From positions 19,086,501-19,150,500 of the forward strand of contig CM060838.1 in NCBI GenBank assembly GCA_030762175.1: a DNA stretch of 64,000 nucleotides, in the 5' to 3' direction. Position numbers and translations under genes: made by a program. This document shows positions 26,871 through 35,790 of this stretch, one piece after another. How positions within the stretch are numbered: position 1 is the stretch's first letter; each line of letters starts with the position of its first letter. Origin of the DNA: Metallyticus violacea. Its lineage: Eukaryota > Arthropoda > Insecta > Mantodea > Metallyticidae. The notes beneath the pieces are model-generated. The model saw only the letters and a list, made by a program, of their open reading frames with translations. It was not told the origin of the DNA and did no database searches.

Positions 26871-28800
26871 TACCATCTCCGATTTCTTTCAAATTGTGTG
26901 TGTTGGGCAAGTTTAACGTACAAAAATTTATTTTGAGCCCTTCAGTAGTCTATATGATAACAATGTTTTATTAAGATATGAGGCAGTTCTTGGTTGGCAA
27001 TTTTTACGTTATCTTTGATACAGTTATTCAGGGTGCTTCTGTATTGAGTGCTGTAAGGTGTTCATATTTTTGTTGTTATCATTGTTTTATTCAGGCTTAT
27101 TCTGTAAGAATTTTGTTACCTCAACAAGTTTTTAGTATTAGGTGATCGCTTCAGATTTTAAAAAAATGTGGTATAAGAAACTGATTTATTATTGAAATAG
27201 AGCTAAATTATTTATAAAATGCCTTTTTCGTATTTATAATTTAAATCCTTAAAACTCATAACAATTTGTTGACTTAACAAAAACATTTGAAAACAGATTC
27301 GACTTTATGAATAATTCACAGTATTTATCATTAAGAGGATATTGTCTTTTCAGCCGGGCTATTATGTTGTGGGATATTTCATCATGTGTATTCCTAGGTT
27401 GGCTATCATGACTATACGTTGTTAACAAAGTGTGTGAAGGCATATTTTAAGCACATAATCAAAGTAATCATGCATATAAAGCAATCAACAAGCAAACTAA
27501 ATAATTAAGGAAGTAAAGTTTTAATGCATTTACTTTGAAAATCAAAAAACAAATGCTTCAATATTTTTACAGAATTTTATACTTTTGTTCTGCAATTTAT
27601 GATGGTAACTGTACATTGCTCATTTGTAGCTAAGCCTTCATCTTTAGGCTCTGAATCAGAATATTTATGTTTTGCTGTGTGAAAATAACTTTCAATTGAA
27701 ATATCTTTGACATTTATTGACAGCCCGAAGTCATTATTTTACTTAAGAAAGATATGCTTATTTACAGCACCTGTATAATTTATACAACGTTCAAGATGAT
27801 ATCTTTTAGAACATTTTTTTTTTCGTTTTTAGAGTTTTTGCATCATAAAAAAGCCACAAAATGAATATGAAACATTATATTTATAGCTCAAGGAAAGCGC
27901 ATTTTGTGTCCTTTAAAAATAAGCTATCAATTAGTTTTCTATCTCAGATCTATCAAAAGTGAAAACTAATAAAAACTTTATCCTTGAAACTCCGAAACAA
28001 TTTTCTGGTTACCTTAAGGCTCCATATATTTTGGTTCTTATTAAGATATCAAAATAATATTGCAGTAAAGCATTTTTCACGTGAAGATGAGTGTGTGTAA
28101 AATTTTTCAAAAAATGTGAGACTTGAAAATGCTGGGATATGTTGGTTTTCCATAGAATTGACCTAAATGCAAGAATTCTCTAAAAACATGTGCCCTATGT
28201 TTCACAAATGCAATTATGTACTGTCCCAGAATCTCCGTCCATTTTGAATAGGCATGAAAGACGGTAAAGCACCTAGTTTAACACTGCCAATACCTACAAT
28301 ATGGCAGCGGGGCCTTGAGCGTAGCTATATTGGAATATAATGAGGAAATAATGCGACATCCTGTATATATGATAAAATTGCCCTGACTCAGAACACTGTA
28401 CATAAATAGGATTTTTAGTCATTCAGAGACTTTTAAGCAAGAATTTAGAATTGTAAAAACCGTATTTTTCCGCAACACATACGCTCAAGGCCTGTGATGA
28501 GATTTTTAAATTACAATTAAAATAACTTGATAGTTTAAAAATGATATATGCCCATCATTCAATAACCTTGTTGAATTCCATCCCTCCATTTGAAGAGCCA
28601 CTCGCAATACGCCATACCCCGTGAAAGTATGCAACTTCTATAGCACTCCTGTCCATTGGTACAGAGGAACATTTAGGCGCAATGCTGTTTCGCAAGTACC
28701 CAACATGAATCTCATTTTATTCCTTCATATATACATTTAATGCTATTAATACACAATGAAGGCTTTCGCTGTCGAATAATATGACTATAATGACGCAACC

Positions 28801-28872
<72 letters not shown>

Positions 28873-31834
28873 CAATATGTTGATCATGTGTTTTAATAGT
28901 CATGTTTTTAGTTTTGTCATAATTGTTATGTTTTAAAGTCATAAATGTATTCATATGTCTTACTTTTCCGACACATTTGGTTTATTTACGGAAGCTCTTT
29001 AACATTTCAGGTCATCAGCGTCCCATTCAATTCAGGGCGTGAAACGGCCGACAAATTTTGCTCAGAGGCCTCTTCTTTCAGACTTGAGGTTCTTTTTCGT
29101 GCCGTAAATCTACGACATGTTTCCCACGACTTTACTTCCCTTCCGAAGGAAGCTCATACTTAGGATTTTTACGCTCGAAAAAAAATTCATAGGTCCTGGC
29201 CGGTATCCAACCCGCTATCTTGGGTTTAGAAGGTAAGTATGTTTTCCGACATTGAATTCCGCTGCTATTTATAACAAAGTCGTTTTAAAGTTGCACATTT
29301 TCTGTTTGTTATAATAAATACTTTTACCAGTTCAATGTCAATTAAGGACAGTGACCTGGTCCTTGTCCGGCCTTGATTGTCAAAATCTATGAATGTCAGG
29401 GGCTCGGTACACTACCAGTACTCTGAAAAAATAATTCGCCGCGCTGAAAATAAAACTTAAATTTTAGGAAAAATGTCGTTATTCAGGCCGGTGTATAACT
29501 AATGATATTAAAATATACCCAGAGAGGGAATAAACACAGGACCACAGAAGTTGGGGGCAAAAATTCAGAAAACTCCATAAACTCCCCGGCTTCTCTCCCT
29601 TCAATCCGAACACTTGTTAACTGGAAGCCGAAACCAAAAGTCGCGCCTTTGAAATCGAATCCCCGTAATGAAATCACAGAGTACATCGCTCAGATCGGAG
29701 ACGCTCGTGATTTTGACCGAACAGGGCATGGATCTCAATCGGTGTGCCGAAGATCCCGGCTTGACTTCGAATTTTTCCTGATACCAGTTTGAAATATGCT
29801 TTGAAATATATATTCATATTCAGTTTGAAATATGTATTCATACATGCTTTATGTGAAAACCACGTATTAATATATTAATATAAAACATAATAAAATAAAA
29901 TTAATATTTTACTATCAGTAATGAAAAATACAACGCAAGATCCTGGGAATAACTTTGAAGAACAAAATAACTATAGCGTTAATAAACCAGTCATTTCAGA
30001 CAACAGACATCGCACAAATAGCTACCAGAAGCAAATGCCAATGGGGCGGTCACGTCGCAAGAATGCAGGACAATAGATGGACCTATAAGATCTCCATGTG
30101 AGACCCCCGGATAGGAAAAAGGACAAAAGGCAGATCCAGAAAATCGACAAGGAACATGCAGGTCCAGATTGGTCAAGAGGAAGAGGAAAATGGAAATCTC
30201 TCCAGAAGCAACTAGTGCAGAAAGAATAAATTAGTCAGTGTCTTAAACAACATACGAACAACTAGCATGGAATAGCTCACCACGTTAGGAAAAAGCGAGA
30301 TTTACCTACTTGATAGAGGGCCTTTGCCTTTAAGGGTCACAACAGCCTATCTTTATATAACATTTATTTGCAGTTTTCCATTTAGGTATACAAATATAAC
30401 ATTTGGTATAACGTAAACATAGTTTAATGTTTTAAAAAGTTTATGGGTATATTTTCAATAATCTGGATAACTGTTCTCAGCATTTTCTAATTAGAGATAC
30501 ATGGCGAAATTGAGCAGCATGTTTATTTTATACAAACTCAGGATGTTATAAAATAAATGCAAAACAACGAGTAATTTTTGCTCCTGCCCAAGATTTATAT
30601 TCAATTTGAAAAACTTTGTGACTCAATTTCTCTATTAATGTGTTTATTTCCTCAAAGTTATTAATCAATTAAAATATTGTGCATATTAATTAAGGCATTA
30701 AAATACATGGTTTCAAATATCTGCAAACTATGGAAATATAAAAATGATTAGAATTAGTAGTTTATGAAAGGTTTAATTACGAGGGGGAGGAATAATGATT
30801 TGTGCTAAACTAACAAGAAAATTTAGTATAGAACTCATACCAACTTTCTTTGCAGAAATAGTGTACTATATATAATGATCATGTAAATATTTCTACCGTG
30901 CAATTTACACTTTTCTATGATTTTCATTTAATATACCTAGCTCACTTTTCACCAAAAGAAATTGTAATCACTATATGAATGGTCATTTTCTTTCATTTTA
31001 TTATTGCCATAAAAGAGGCCCGAGAATGAGATTCTTTATGACATGCTTTAAAACAGGTTAACAGTGCTTTCAGAATTCACAGTTACAGTATATATTGATA
31101 CAAAGGATAAAATGAAAGCATGTGATTATTGTATACTTAAATATGGGTCAATATCACATAATTTAGAGTTGCATAATAACATTATTTCCCAAACCTCTCT
31201 CCTCCCCCTCCAATTTTTGAGAAAATCAAATTAAAAATTCTTCTCATTCATTGCAAGTGTAATAATTTATATTCTGATTTTTACAGTAGAGAATGTGATA
31301 TTTGCCTCCTTAGGTAGGCAATTGAAGACTGTTTTACAGGGTCAATTTCTTTATATGCAAAGGGCATAGACAAAACAGTGGAAATTAATAAAATCACCAC
31401 CTATATACATTGGAAAATATACTCAATTTCAACTCTGCTATATATTTGTTTATACATCCTTTGCTGATCTGTGTCACATTTGAATGACCTTATAAATTTG
31501 AAACTACAGTGCCAGACCTATAGAGCCATCTACTGTAAAAAAAATTCTGTAATTCATATAATTTTACTTCATCTATAACTTAAAAAAAAAAAAAAAAATA
31601 CTTTACCTACCTGGCTAAAGCTTGACCTCCTGGCCAATAAAATGCCCAAAAAGGATCCTTAAAAGGCACCTCATCTATATTAGCTGACCATAAAGGACAG
31701 TTGGATGTAATAAGATGAAGCTTGATTTCTGGTGTTAAACTGCTATTGGATATTTGTGTATGCTGCTTAATTAGTCTGGTAGCAGCAAAGTAGCAGTATG
31801 GTCGAAGTACCAAGCAAATGCCTTGGAGCACCAT
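11574..31834 (-). CDS. ETFBKMT: ETFBKMT (METTL20) mitochondrial protein-lysine methyltransferase, three coding exons
   Basis: Coding sequence is complement(join(11574..11905, 26338..26471, 31611..31834)), 690 bp, 229 residues plus TAA. The family trimethylates lysines of electron transfer flavoprotein beta in the mitochondrial matrix, tuning electron flow from acyl-CoA dehydrogenases. Seen here: an N-terminus rich in Arg/Lys and hydrophobic residues with no acidic residue in the first ~30 (possible mitochondrial presequence); the family block WAFYWPGGQAL at 63-73; the SAM-binding motif VLDVGSGCGASAIA at 89-102; NDIDP at 115-119; the post-motif GDMFYD at 157-162; VGDPGR at 185-190; and a C-terminus ending SVWKCI, like vertebrate homologues. 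Exon phases 2 and 1 join exactly through GT/AG sites. Every hallmark motif is intact, so the gene looks functional. The start ATG has an in-frame TGA four codons upstream. Unusual only for its long repeat-filled introns (14,432 and 5,139 bp). Confidence 0.93.
12195..12666 (+). mobile_element. IS630/Tc1-mariner-type remnant, partner of the 47-kb element
   Basis: It begins with a TIR-like TACAGTGCGATCAGTGAT, resembling the end of the 46993-47806 element. 12235-12425 is clearly similar in reverse to 47585-47765 (shared core gcgacagtcagcaag on the gene-sense strand). 12515-12600 encodes FQQDSVTAHNANNSM, the family's catalytic QQDG.TAH.A region with Gly changed to Ser. The right side is cut by a SINE B insertion at 12667. 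Not functional. Confidence 0.72.
12667..12908 (-). mobile_element. SINE family B copy, 5'-truncated
   Basis: Minus-strand SINE: tail at the left (tttggcttatctacgg...), then gtcagcgtcccattcaa, gctcagaggc, the acccacggctttact block and a partial tRNA-like head ending around ttggatttaggaggc. The A-box half of the head is lost. It abuts or interrupts the transposon remnant. Confidence 0.85.
12909..14200. other. ETFBKMT intron 2 sequence, nothing recognised
   Basis: AT-rich intronic sequence. The frames at 12737-13057 and 13110-13376 run through SINE or AT-rich DNA and have no recognisable domain. Confidence 0.5.
14201..14268 (+). mobile_element. SINE family A fragment (tentative)
   Basis: Short blocks ctcccgccaggaccgtcct and atccaggttttcttc match the family A tRNA/body junction in order, with degraded sequence between them. 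No tail. Confidence 0.35.
14527..14595 (-). mobile_element. SINE family B 3'-end fragment
   Basis: Contains ctctttaacatctcag, catcagcgtcccattcaa and ggcatgaaacggccgatt, the tail end of family B in reverse. The rest is absent, and a T-run lies just to the left. Confidence 0.8.
14760..15005 (+). repeat. Dispersed repeat C, copy 1
   Basis: Similar in the same orientation to 35590-35790. The best block is 'taatagatggcagcaag' followed by catgtg, with colinear weaker similarity through 'gtttgagagta' upstream and 'atctggtg' downstream. No coding content or tRNA head. Confidence 0.6.
15006..16490. other. ETFBKMT intron 2 sequence, nothing recognised
   Basis: AT-rich, no element or coding signature recognised. 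Confidence 0.5.
16496..16648 (-). mobile_element. Third tRNA-derived SINE family (C-type) copy
   Basis: On the minus strand it reads gcgtgggcgagtggttag ... cgggttcgatcacagc, a clear class-II tRNA-like head with A and B boxes, followed by a short body (ggtttcttccaggtactccg, tctcctgccaccca). Unlike families A and B it has no gtcctcataaatggc or ccgtgggtcc block. Confidence 0.7.
17139..17205. repeat. (TTA)n microsatellite
   Basis: About 22 uninterrupted ATT/TTA units. The Ile- and Leu-rich open frames over it are low-complexity artefacts. Confidence 0.97.
17265..17483 (-). mobile_element. Non-LTR retrotransposon endonuclease fragment
   Basis: The minus-strand frame has the apurinic-endonuclease-like pattern FGAYTPTTDG ... 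VFDEIGNSRAIVLSGDFNGKTG, matching the GDFNA.VG block of RTE/CR1-type ORF2. Only about 70 residues survive next to a TTA array. No reverse transcriptase follows. Confidence 0.78.
17599..17874 (+). mobile_element. SINE family A copy 2, near full length
   Basis: Has the full tRNA-like head (cgccacgggtggcc, ttcaaattccgcc), body with aaatggcaaaagccgggg, catttcatttcatgtatcat, and the terminal gttaaacaccattc plus A-run. Confidence 0.93.
18341..18412 (+). repeat. Two-copy 36-bp imperfect tandem repeat
   Basis: 18341-18376 and 18377-18412 both start ctgtaggggactt and share the gcggtg motif at the same offset. They lie at the left edge of dispersed repeat D. Confidence 0.75.
18400..18965 (+). repeat. 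Dispersed repeat D, copy 1 (uninterrupted)
   Basis: Colinear with two separated blocks: 18430-18780 resembles 21618-21945, and 18780-18965 resembles 23545-23735. Landmarks are agtttgtctccagtttta, taattacagtgaaac, agtagttgtttt and the A-rich aaattgaaatt...aaactaggtagacca end. No coding or tRNA-like signature. Family unidentified. Confidence 0.65.
18966..20152. other. ETFBKMT intron 2 sequence, nothing recognised
   Basis: AT-rich with no recognisable gene or element. Confidence 0.5.
20153..20432 (-). mobile_element. SINE family A copy 3, near full length
   Basis: Reverse orientation: gcttaacgcccgtttttact at the 3' end, then the ccacaggcagtggacactgat block, and a complete tRNA-like head (ctcacgagtccgcgcctt, ccacccgtggcg). 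Confidence 0.93.
20433..21615. other. ETFBKMT intron 2 sequence, nothing recognised
   Basis: AT-rich, no recognised elements. Confidence 0.5.
21618..21945 (+). repeat. Dispersed repeat D, copy 2 left half
   Basis: Matches 18430-18780, including agaagtttgtctcgagtttta, taattacagtgaaacggtata and gaagtaacat. Similarity stops near 21945 and resumes at about 23545. Confidence 0.65.
21946..23163. other. Sequence interrupting dispersed repeat D
   Basis: 1.2 kb lying inside repeat D copy 2. The 112-residue frame at 22382-22720 and the minus frames at 22874-23199 have no recognisable family. A gttcgaac box-B-like word near 22938 is isolated. Confidence 0.45.
23172..23511. mobile_element. hAT-type MITE with 8-bp target-site duplication
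   Basis: 340 bp beginning CAGCTGTTCCCAAAGT and ending ACTTTAGGAACCGCTG: imperfect terminal inverted repeats of the hAT 'CAG.GGTTCCCAAA' type. It is flanked by perfect CCTTAAAC at 23164-23171 and 23512-23519, the 8-bp duplication size characteristic of hAT elements. It has no transposase and carries a TTA array inside, so it is non-autonomous. Confidence 0.93.
23361..23443. repeat. (TTA)n microsatellite inside the hAT MITE
   Basis: About 27 ATT units. The poly-leucine open frame across it is an artefact. Confidence 0.97.
23545..23735 (+). repeat. Dispersed repeat D, copy 2 right half
   Basis: Resembles 18785-18965: gtagttgttttgtttcattttct, then aaattgaaatttaaaaactgggtagacca. Continues the family where copy 2's left half stopped. 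Confidence 0.6.
23736..25460. other. ETFBKMT intron 2 sequence, nothing recognised
   Basis: AT-rich with C- and A-runs near 25020-25040. Small open frames at 24284-24502 and 24635-24844 have no recognisable homology and are probably chance. Confidence 0.5.
25464..25543. repeat. (TAA)n microsatellite
   Basis: About 26 AAT units with one early interruption (aacaata). Confidence 0.97.
25990..26280 (+). mobile_element. Fourth tRNA-derived SINE-like element
   Basis: The tRNA-like part has a box B gagttcgatttcc at about 26029-26041, followed by a body (cctcactgaggttttttcagg, ttaggccccacaaagtctcc, cgcgccaggctggaaaag) and an A-rich tail, just before ETFBKMT exon 2. The A-box half is weak. Differs from families A, B and C. 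Confidence 0.55.
26338..26471 (-). CDS. ETFBKMT: ETFBKMT coding exon 2 (SAM-binding motif I)
   Basis: 134 bp, from acceptor aaaatacag|G (first base 26471) to donor CCAG|GTAATT (last base 26338). It completes Arg75, then encodes YILDNPKEL and the glycine-rich SAM motif VLDVGSGCGASAIA, ending at NDIDP plus one base of Val120. A frame-open extension upstream of 26471 is intronic: it departs from the family exactly at the acceptor. Confidence 0.92.
26816..26865. repeat. (TA)n microsatellite
   Basis: About 25 TA units in ETFBKMT intron 1. Confidence 0.97.
26866..28798. other. ETFBKMT intron 1 sequence, nothing recognised
   Basis: AT-rich; the minus frame 27249-27443 shows no family. Confidence 0.5.
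28799..28864. repeat. (TAA)n microsatellite
   Basis: About 21 AAT units followed by an A-run. The poly-tyrosine minus frame is an artefact. Confidence 0.97.
28974..29241 (-). mobile_element. SINE family B copy, 5'-truncated, with 10-bp TSD
   Basis: Reverse orientation, from tail (tttggtttatttacgg) to a partial tRNA head (cttgggtttagaaggtaagtat). Flanked by perfect TTTTCCGACA at 28964-28973 and 29242-29251. The truncation inside the tRNA head, combined with an intact duplication, shows it inserted in truncated form. Confidence 0.93.
29252..29985. other. ETFBKMT intron 1 sequence, nothing recognised
   Basis: Contains a 96-residue plus-strand frame (29502-29792), moderately GC-rich but with no recognisable domain. 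Possibly part of an unidentified repeat. Confidence 0.4.
29990..30240 (+). mobile_element. Non-LTR retrotransposon C-terminal fragment
   Basis: Reads TDIAQIATRSKCQWGGHVARM then DNRWTYKI, ending KGRSRKSTRN: the W.GH.AR..D.RW ... RGR...RW signature of RTE/CR1-type ORF2 C-termini. Internal stops and a frame change show decay. The AT-rich 3' sequence follows. Confidence 0.78.
30241..31604. other. ETFBKMT intron 1 sequence, nothing recognised
   Basis: AT-rich. An A-run (about 31581-31598) lies just inside the donor of exon 1. Confidence 0.5.
31611..31834 (-). CDS. ETFBKMT: ETFBKMT coding exon 1
   Basis: Encodes residues 1-74 and two bases of Arg75: the presumed presequence, the LTPEIKLHLIT segment (33-43) and WAFYWPGGQAL. 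The donor reads CCAG|GTAGGT (exon ends 31611). Reading through would hit TAG at 31609-31607, which supports splicing here. The ATG at 31834-31832 is preceded by gattttgtag|C, which resembles a 3' splice site, so an untranslated upstream exon is possible. Confidence 0.9.
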
Positions 31835-33540
31835 GCTACAAAATCATATAGTAATTTTCTCAGGAGAATAAAATGCATTTTTTATCTTTTTGTGCTTAAT
31901 TTTAAGTATTGATTACGAGGAAAGTGTTAACTTGCATGCATTTAAAAATCATATCTGAATTAACAGGCATTTATAGAATGCAATATATAAAATTAAATTG
32001 TATAAACAATGAAAAACCATATTATTATGCAACAAAATTGTTCTTATTGGTAGGAAAGTTCAAGTTCTCTCTTAGAGCTCATATCTCTAAAATGAGATAA
32101 CCTATGAGATTTTTAGAATAAACATGTGTGTGTATAATGGATTGGAGAAGTTCATGGTTGTGCCAAACCATAGCTTAACAGTAAGAACATTGGCTATCAA
32201 AATCTGTGGTTGGCCATGATCTCAAATATTTTATTATCTAAATACATTATTCCAAATCCTAGACTGCATGTATTCATTATGTGAAGAGCTACATGTAAAT
32301 AATATTGTGAGTAAATGTTTAATTAGTTTAATTACATGATAGAAAGGGCACCAAATATTAAATATATCAGAAATGTAAATGTCATTAATTCCAATGTACA
32401 AGCTGTTTTCTTAAGCTTATCATGATTGAGTTTTTCCAGGTTTTTCTCAGTCCTCATAAATGGCAATGCAGGGGAGGTACCTTTAATAATATGGAAAAAA
32501 ATCTCATTGATGGAATGGTACCAAAACCATTAGCTTTTAAAGCTAAAATATCAACATGCCTCACTAATCCAGCAATTGTTAGTATAGAGGCTTCACCACT
32601 GTCCAACCCTTCTTATGCAATACAACAGCCGGGGCACAGCATATGGTTTGATATCTTGAATTACCTGAATAAAAGCATTTAATATTCACATTATCCAAAT
32701 ATGTATGCAAGAGTGTCTGCAGCAGATTCCATCTAAGGACCGACCAAGAATGCACCTTATTGCAACTACATTAGCTATCATGTTAAGATTATTATCTGCT
32801 CAAATGTTGACAATCCCTTTTTATTTAAAATTCACTGATTAGCCACAAGAATTTCACCAAATTATAGTTTGACATTCTTCCTTTATCATGGATAATCTAT
32901 ATTCATACAAATGAAATTTAAATCCTTGCAAACTGTTGATTTAGTTAGCACAGAAACAACAGAAAGTTTATGAGCATCACAAAACAATTTTACTGCAGCA
33001 AAATTTAAATTAGTTCCATACCTGAACTGTAAAAATTAACTGGTAGTTGAAGAAAAAAATTAAAGATAATTACATATGGTTGAATATTTAGTTACTAGTT
33101 TATATTTTCCATTTTCTTAATTTCTTGCTTTTGTTTAAGCTTAATGGATTCCTCACATATACTATTATCACTTAAAGTCTGCATGTTTTATGTCTTAAAA
33201 ATCACACCACTCACTGAAGAAACCTTTTCTTGTGGACTAGATGTTTAACAGTGGAACCAACTAAATAAATTTTAAATCTGCAACTATTTCCTTACCTAGT
33301 TTCTTCACCACAGGTTACATTAACACCTGAAAAAGCTTTCCAAATGAACTACCAGATAGTAGTAATATTTTAATTTCTGTTTTTGAATGACCCTCTCATT
33401 CTTTCCCTTTTCCTTTCATTTGATAAGTAATTTTGAGAGTGGTGTGGTATAACCAAGGATTAAATTTTCATGCAAATGCGTGTAGTTTTCCTTCTGTTAA
33501 ATCATATGCTAACATTTTTTTGCCATTCATAGCATTTGTT
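31835..33540. other. Spacer between ETFBKMT and cyclin gene, with a small SINE A fragment
   Basis: Apart from the fragment at 32425-32490 nothing is recognised. The promoter or first exon of ETFBKMT should lie here or beyond, but no TATA or initiator can be picked with confidence. Confidence 0.5.
32425..32490 (+). mobile_element. SINE family A internal fragment
   Basis: Reads tttttccaggtttttctcagtcctcataaatggc..gcaggggaggtacc, a clear body segment of family A without its tRNA head or 3' end. Confidence 0.8.
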
Positions 33541-33797
33541 ATATTTTAAGCATTTTTACTACTGTGGCATCACAGGCAGGAACACTGATGATAGGCAAGA
33601 TGAAATGATTAATTGGGAAAAGAACTTGTTTTTAAGGAAGAGGCCCAAATTTAGGGTACCTTCCCAACATTTGAGGTTGATGATAACTGAGGAAAACCTG
33701 AGTTAAAAAAAACCTGTCAGAGAGGACAATCCTGACCAGAATCAAACCCAACCTCCCGCTCACGAGTCCATGCTTTAATAACCTTGGCCACCCATGT
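33541..33797 (-). mobile_element. SINE family A copy 4, diverged
   Basis: Reverse orientation: ttttactactgtggcatcacaggc, then aggaagaggccc, ggaaaacctg, and a head ending ctcacgagtccatgcttt and ggccaccca. More diverged than the other copies. Confidence 0.88.
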
Positions 33798-34948
33798 CAG
33801 TCACATTTTAAAAATTTTATGCTGCATATAAGTGCACATTTGCCAATATTATTAAAAGCACCATTATTGTTTAATCTGTTAGTATATAATGCATATTTAC
33901 TTTCCATATAACTAATTTTAGAAATAAAACTGGAACTAGCATTATAAACAGAGTTAAATGGCAACATAAGCAAATTATCAAATTTGCTCACCTTAAGTGC
34001 GAGTCAAGCTAGACAAACCAATAGCTCCAGGAAGAGAGAAATATAAACTTCTGGTGTCATCCAACCTCTCGTTTTCAGCAGTGTTAGCCACTCCAGCCAA
34101 TCAAGAACTGAGAGGAGAAAAATATAAAATTCCTTTGTTATTCCAATTCAAGTTTTTTTGTCAGTTACCTACTGTGTTTTGAGTGCAGTCTTCTTATGAA
34201 TGTTAACTTCATTCTCTTTAGGAATGATAGTCATACTTTGCTTTGGGGGGGGATCTAAAATAATAGCAAGTGCAGGTAAGAAACTGCGCAGTTTTCAAGA
34301 AGAATTTAAATATGAAACATTAACAATGATGAAAAGAACTTTATTTTTATGAATGCTCAAAAAAATAGTTCGTACAGAGAAACGCTTAAAAGTAACTTGA
34401 CATCCCTACTCCAGTAAGTATACGGAAATGTTAACATTAAATCCACAAAAAAAGGTTCCACTTCAGAACTTTTTGGTGCATATTCAGGAACCAATTAAAA
34501 AAAAGTTTCCCAATTTTCCCATGCTTTGTATGATGCTTTCCTAGCAACTGATATTCCCCTGTAAAAATTAATTAATCCAGATTTAAATAAATTCTTTGAA
34601 AGCTATACATAACAGATGCCTGATGAGTCAACTCTGAACAAAAAGTATGTGATGTAATGTTACAATTAAACCATTGAAAATGTACAGAAATTGTTAAAAG
34701 ACAATTTTCACTACCATCAGTTTGTAAAATAACACATTGCGATGGAGGATTATACTGCAAATTTGTTTGCTTAAAAACGAGCCACTGCTCACTGTTTGAA
34801 ATCACAAACAGCTCCACAATAGGATATGTTTAATTGATTCAGCAAATTTACTATGGCCAGATGGCATTTAGTACTGCTTTCTGTAAGGAATGAAGTTACA
34901 TTATCATGACCAGTAATGCTTTACAAGCAATATATCCATATATTTATA
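33798..34948. other. Spacer, nothing recognised
   Basis: AT-rich, no gene or element signature. Confidence 0.5.
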
Positions 34949-34960
34949 TCCTATTCAGTG

Positions 34961-35252
34961 TCGGTCCTGATGGTGTAGTGGTAACCATACTTGCCTTCTA
35001 AACCCAAGGTCACGGGTTCAAACCCAGTCAGAATCGATGTATTTTTTCAGGCGTAAAAAACCTAAGTATGGCTTCCTTCAGAAGGGAAGTAAAGCCGTGG
35101 GTCCCATGTCGTACATTTACGTCACGAAAAAGAACCTCATGCCTGAAAGAAGAGGCCTTTGAGCAAAATTTGTCAGCCATTTCACGACCAGAATTGAATG
35201 GGACGCTGATGACCTGAGATGTTAAAGAGTATCCTTAAATAAAACGAATCTG
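34961..35252 (+). mobile_element. SINE family B copy, full length with 12-bp TSD
   Basis: Full element from the tRNA-like head (tcggtcctgatggtgtagtg, cgggttcaaaccc) through aagggaagtaaagccgtggg and the ttgaatgggacgctgatgac tail. Perfect duplication TCCTATTCAGTG at 34949-34960 and 35253-35264 fixes both ends. Confidence 0.95.
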
Positions 35253-35323
35253 TCCTATTCAGTGGATATAGGGGTCAAATTACTCAAATCAGTCAAGAAA
35301 CCATGTACTTAATTATTGAAAAA

Positions 35324-35398
35324 GTTCAGACTAACTCCACTAACTTATAAAGCATATCCTAATGTTGAGTTGTATAAGTAAGTGGAGTTAGTGTGAAC
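35324..35398. repeat. Hairpin with 26-bp stem and 23-nt loop
   Basis: 35324-35349 and 35373-35398 are reverse complements at 24 of 26 positions (core actaactccact). Pairing continues weakly outward. The size suits a miRNA precursor or a tiny foldback element. Confidence 0.75.
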
Positions 35399-35589
35399 AT
35401 ATTTAATAAATTCTAATAGGATATATTACCACTCCAATGTCTACAGCTTCCTAAGTACAATTTAAATAATCATAAATCTAACTAGTCTTGTGCATGAACT
35501 GCATTATGTATTCCATTTGTTGATAACTTGCATCTTCTGTTAAAAAAAAACAAGTTTTTGTGAAACCATCTCATAAATTACAAATATTT

Positions 35590-35790
35590 GTAAAGTCTAT
35601 GCTTCAGAGTTTGAGAGTAGATTTTGAAGTACTTTTATTCATGCACCATCATTAGGACCAGAAGAATTCACAAAGTTTTTTAATTGTTTCTAGGTGTTCA
35701 GCTTAATAGATGGCAGCAAGCTTTCATGTGCTTCTGCAAGCTAAAATTGGTTCTGGGGGAGAGGGGTACATCTGGTGCCATTTTTTCCCC
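35590..35790 (+). repeat. Dispersed repeat C, copy 2
   Basis: Counterpart of 14760-15005, sharing gtttgagagta, taatagatggcagcaagc, catgtg and atctggtg in the same order. Confidence 0.6.

Noticed and set aside
29502..29792. 96-residue plus-strand frame with a partly basic, Pro/Ser-rich sequence
   Set aside because: No recognisable domain and lies within ETFBKMT intron 1 beside repeats; coding status unsupported.
34961..35035. tRNA-like sequences with A and B boxes (also at 44709, 48724, 52853, 56579, 17599, 20432, 16648)
   Set aside because: Each is joined to a repeated SINE body and lacks a fully paired acceptor stem; not functional tRNA genes.
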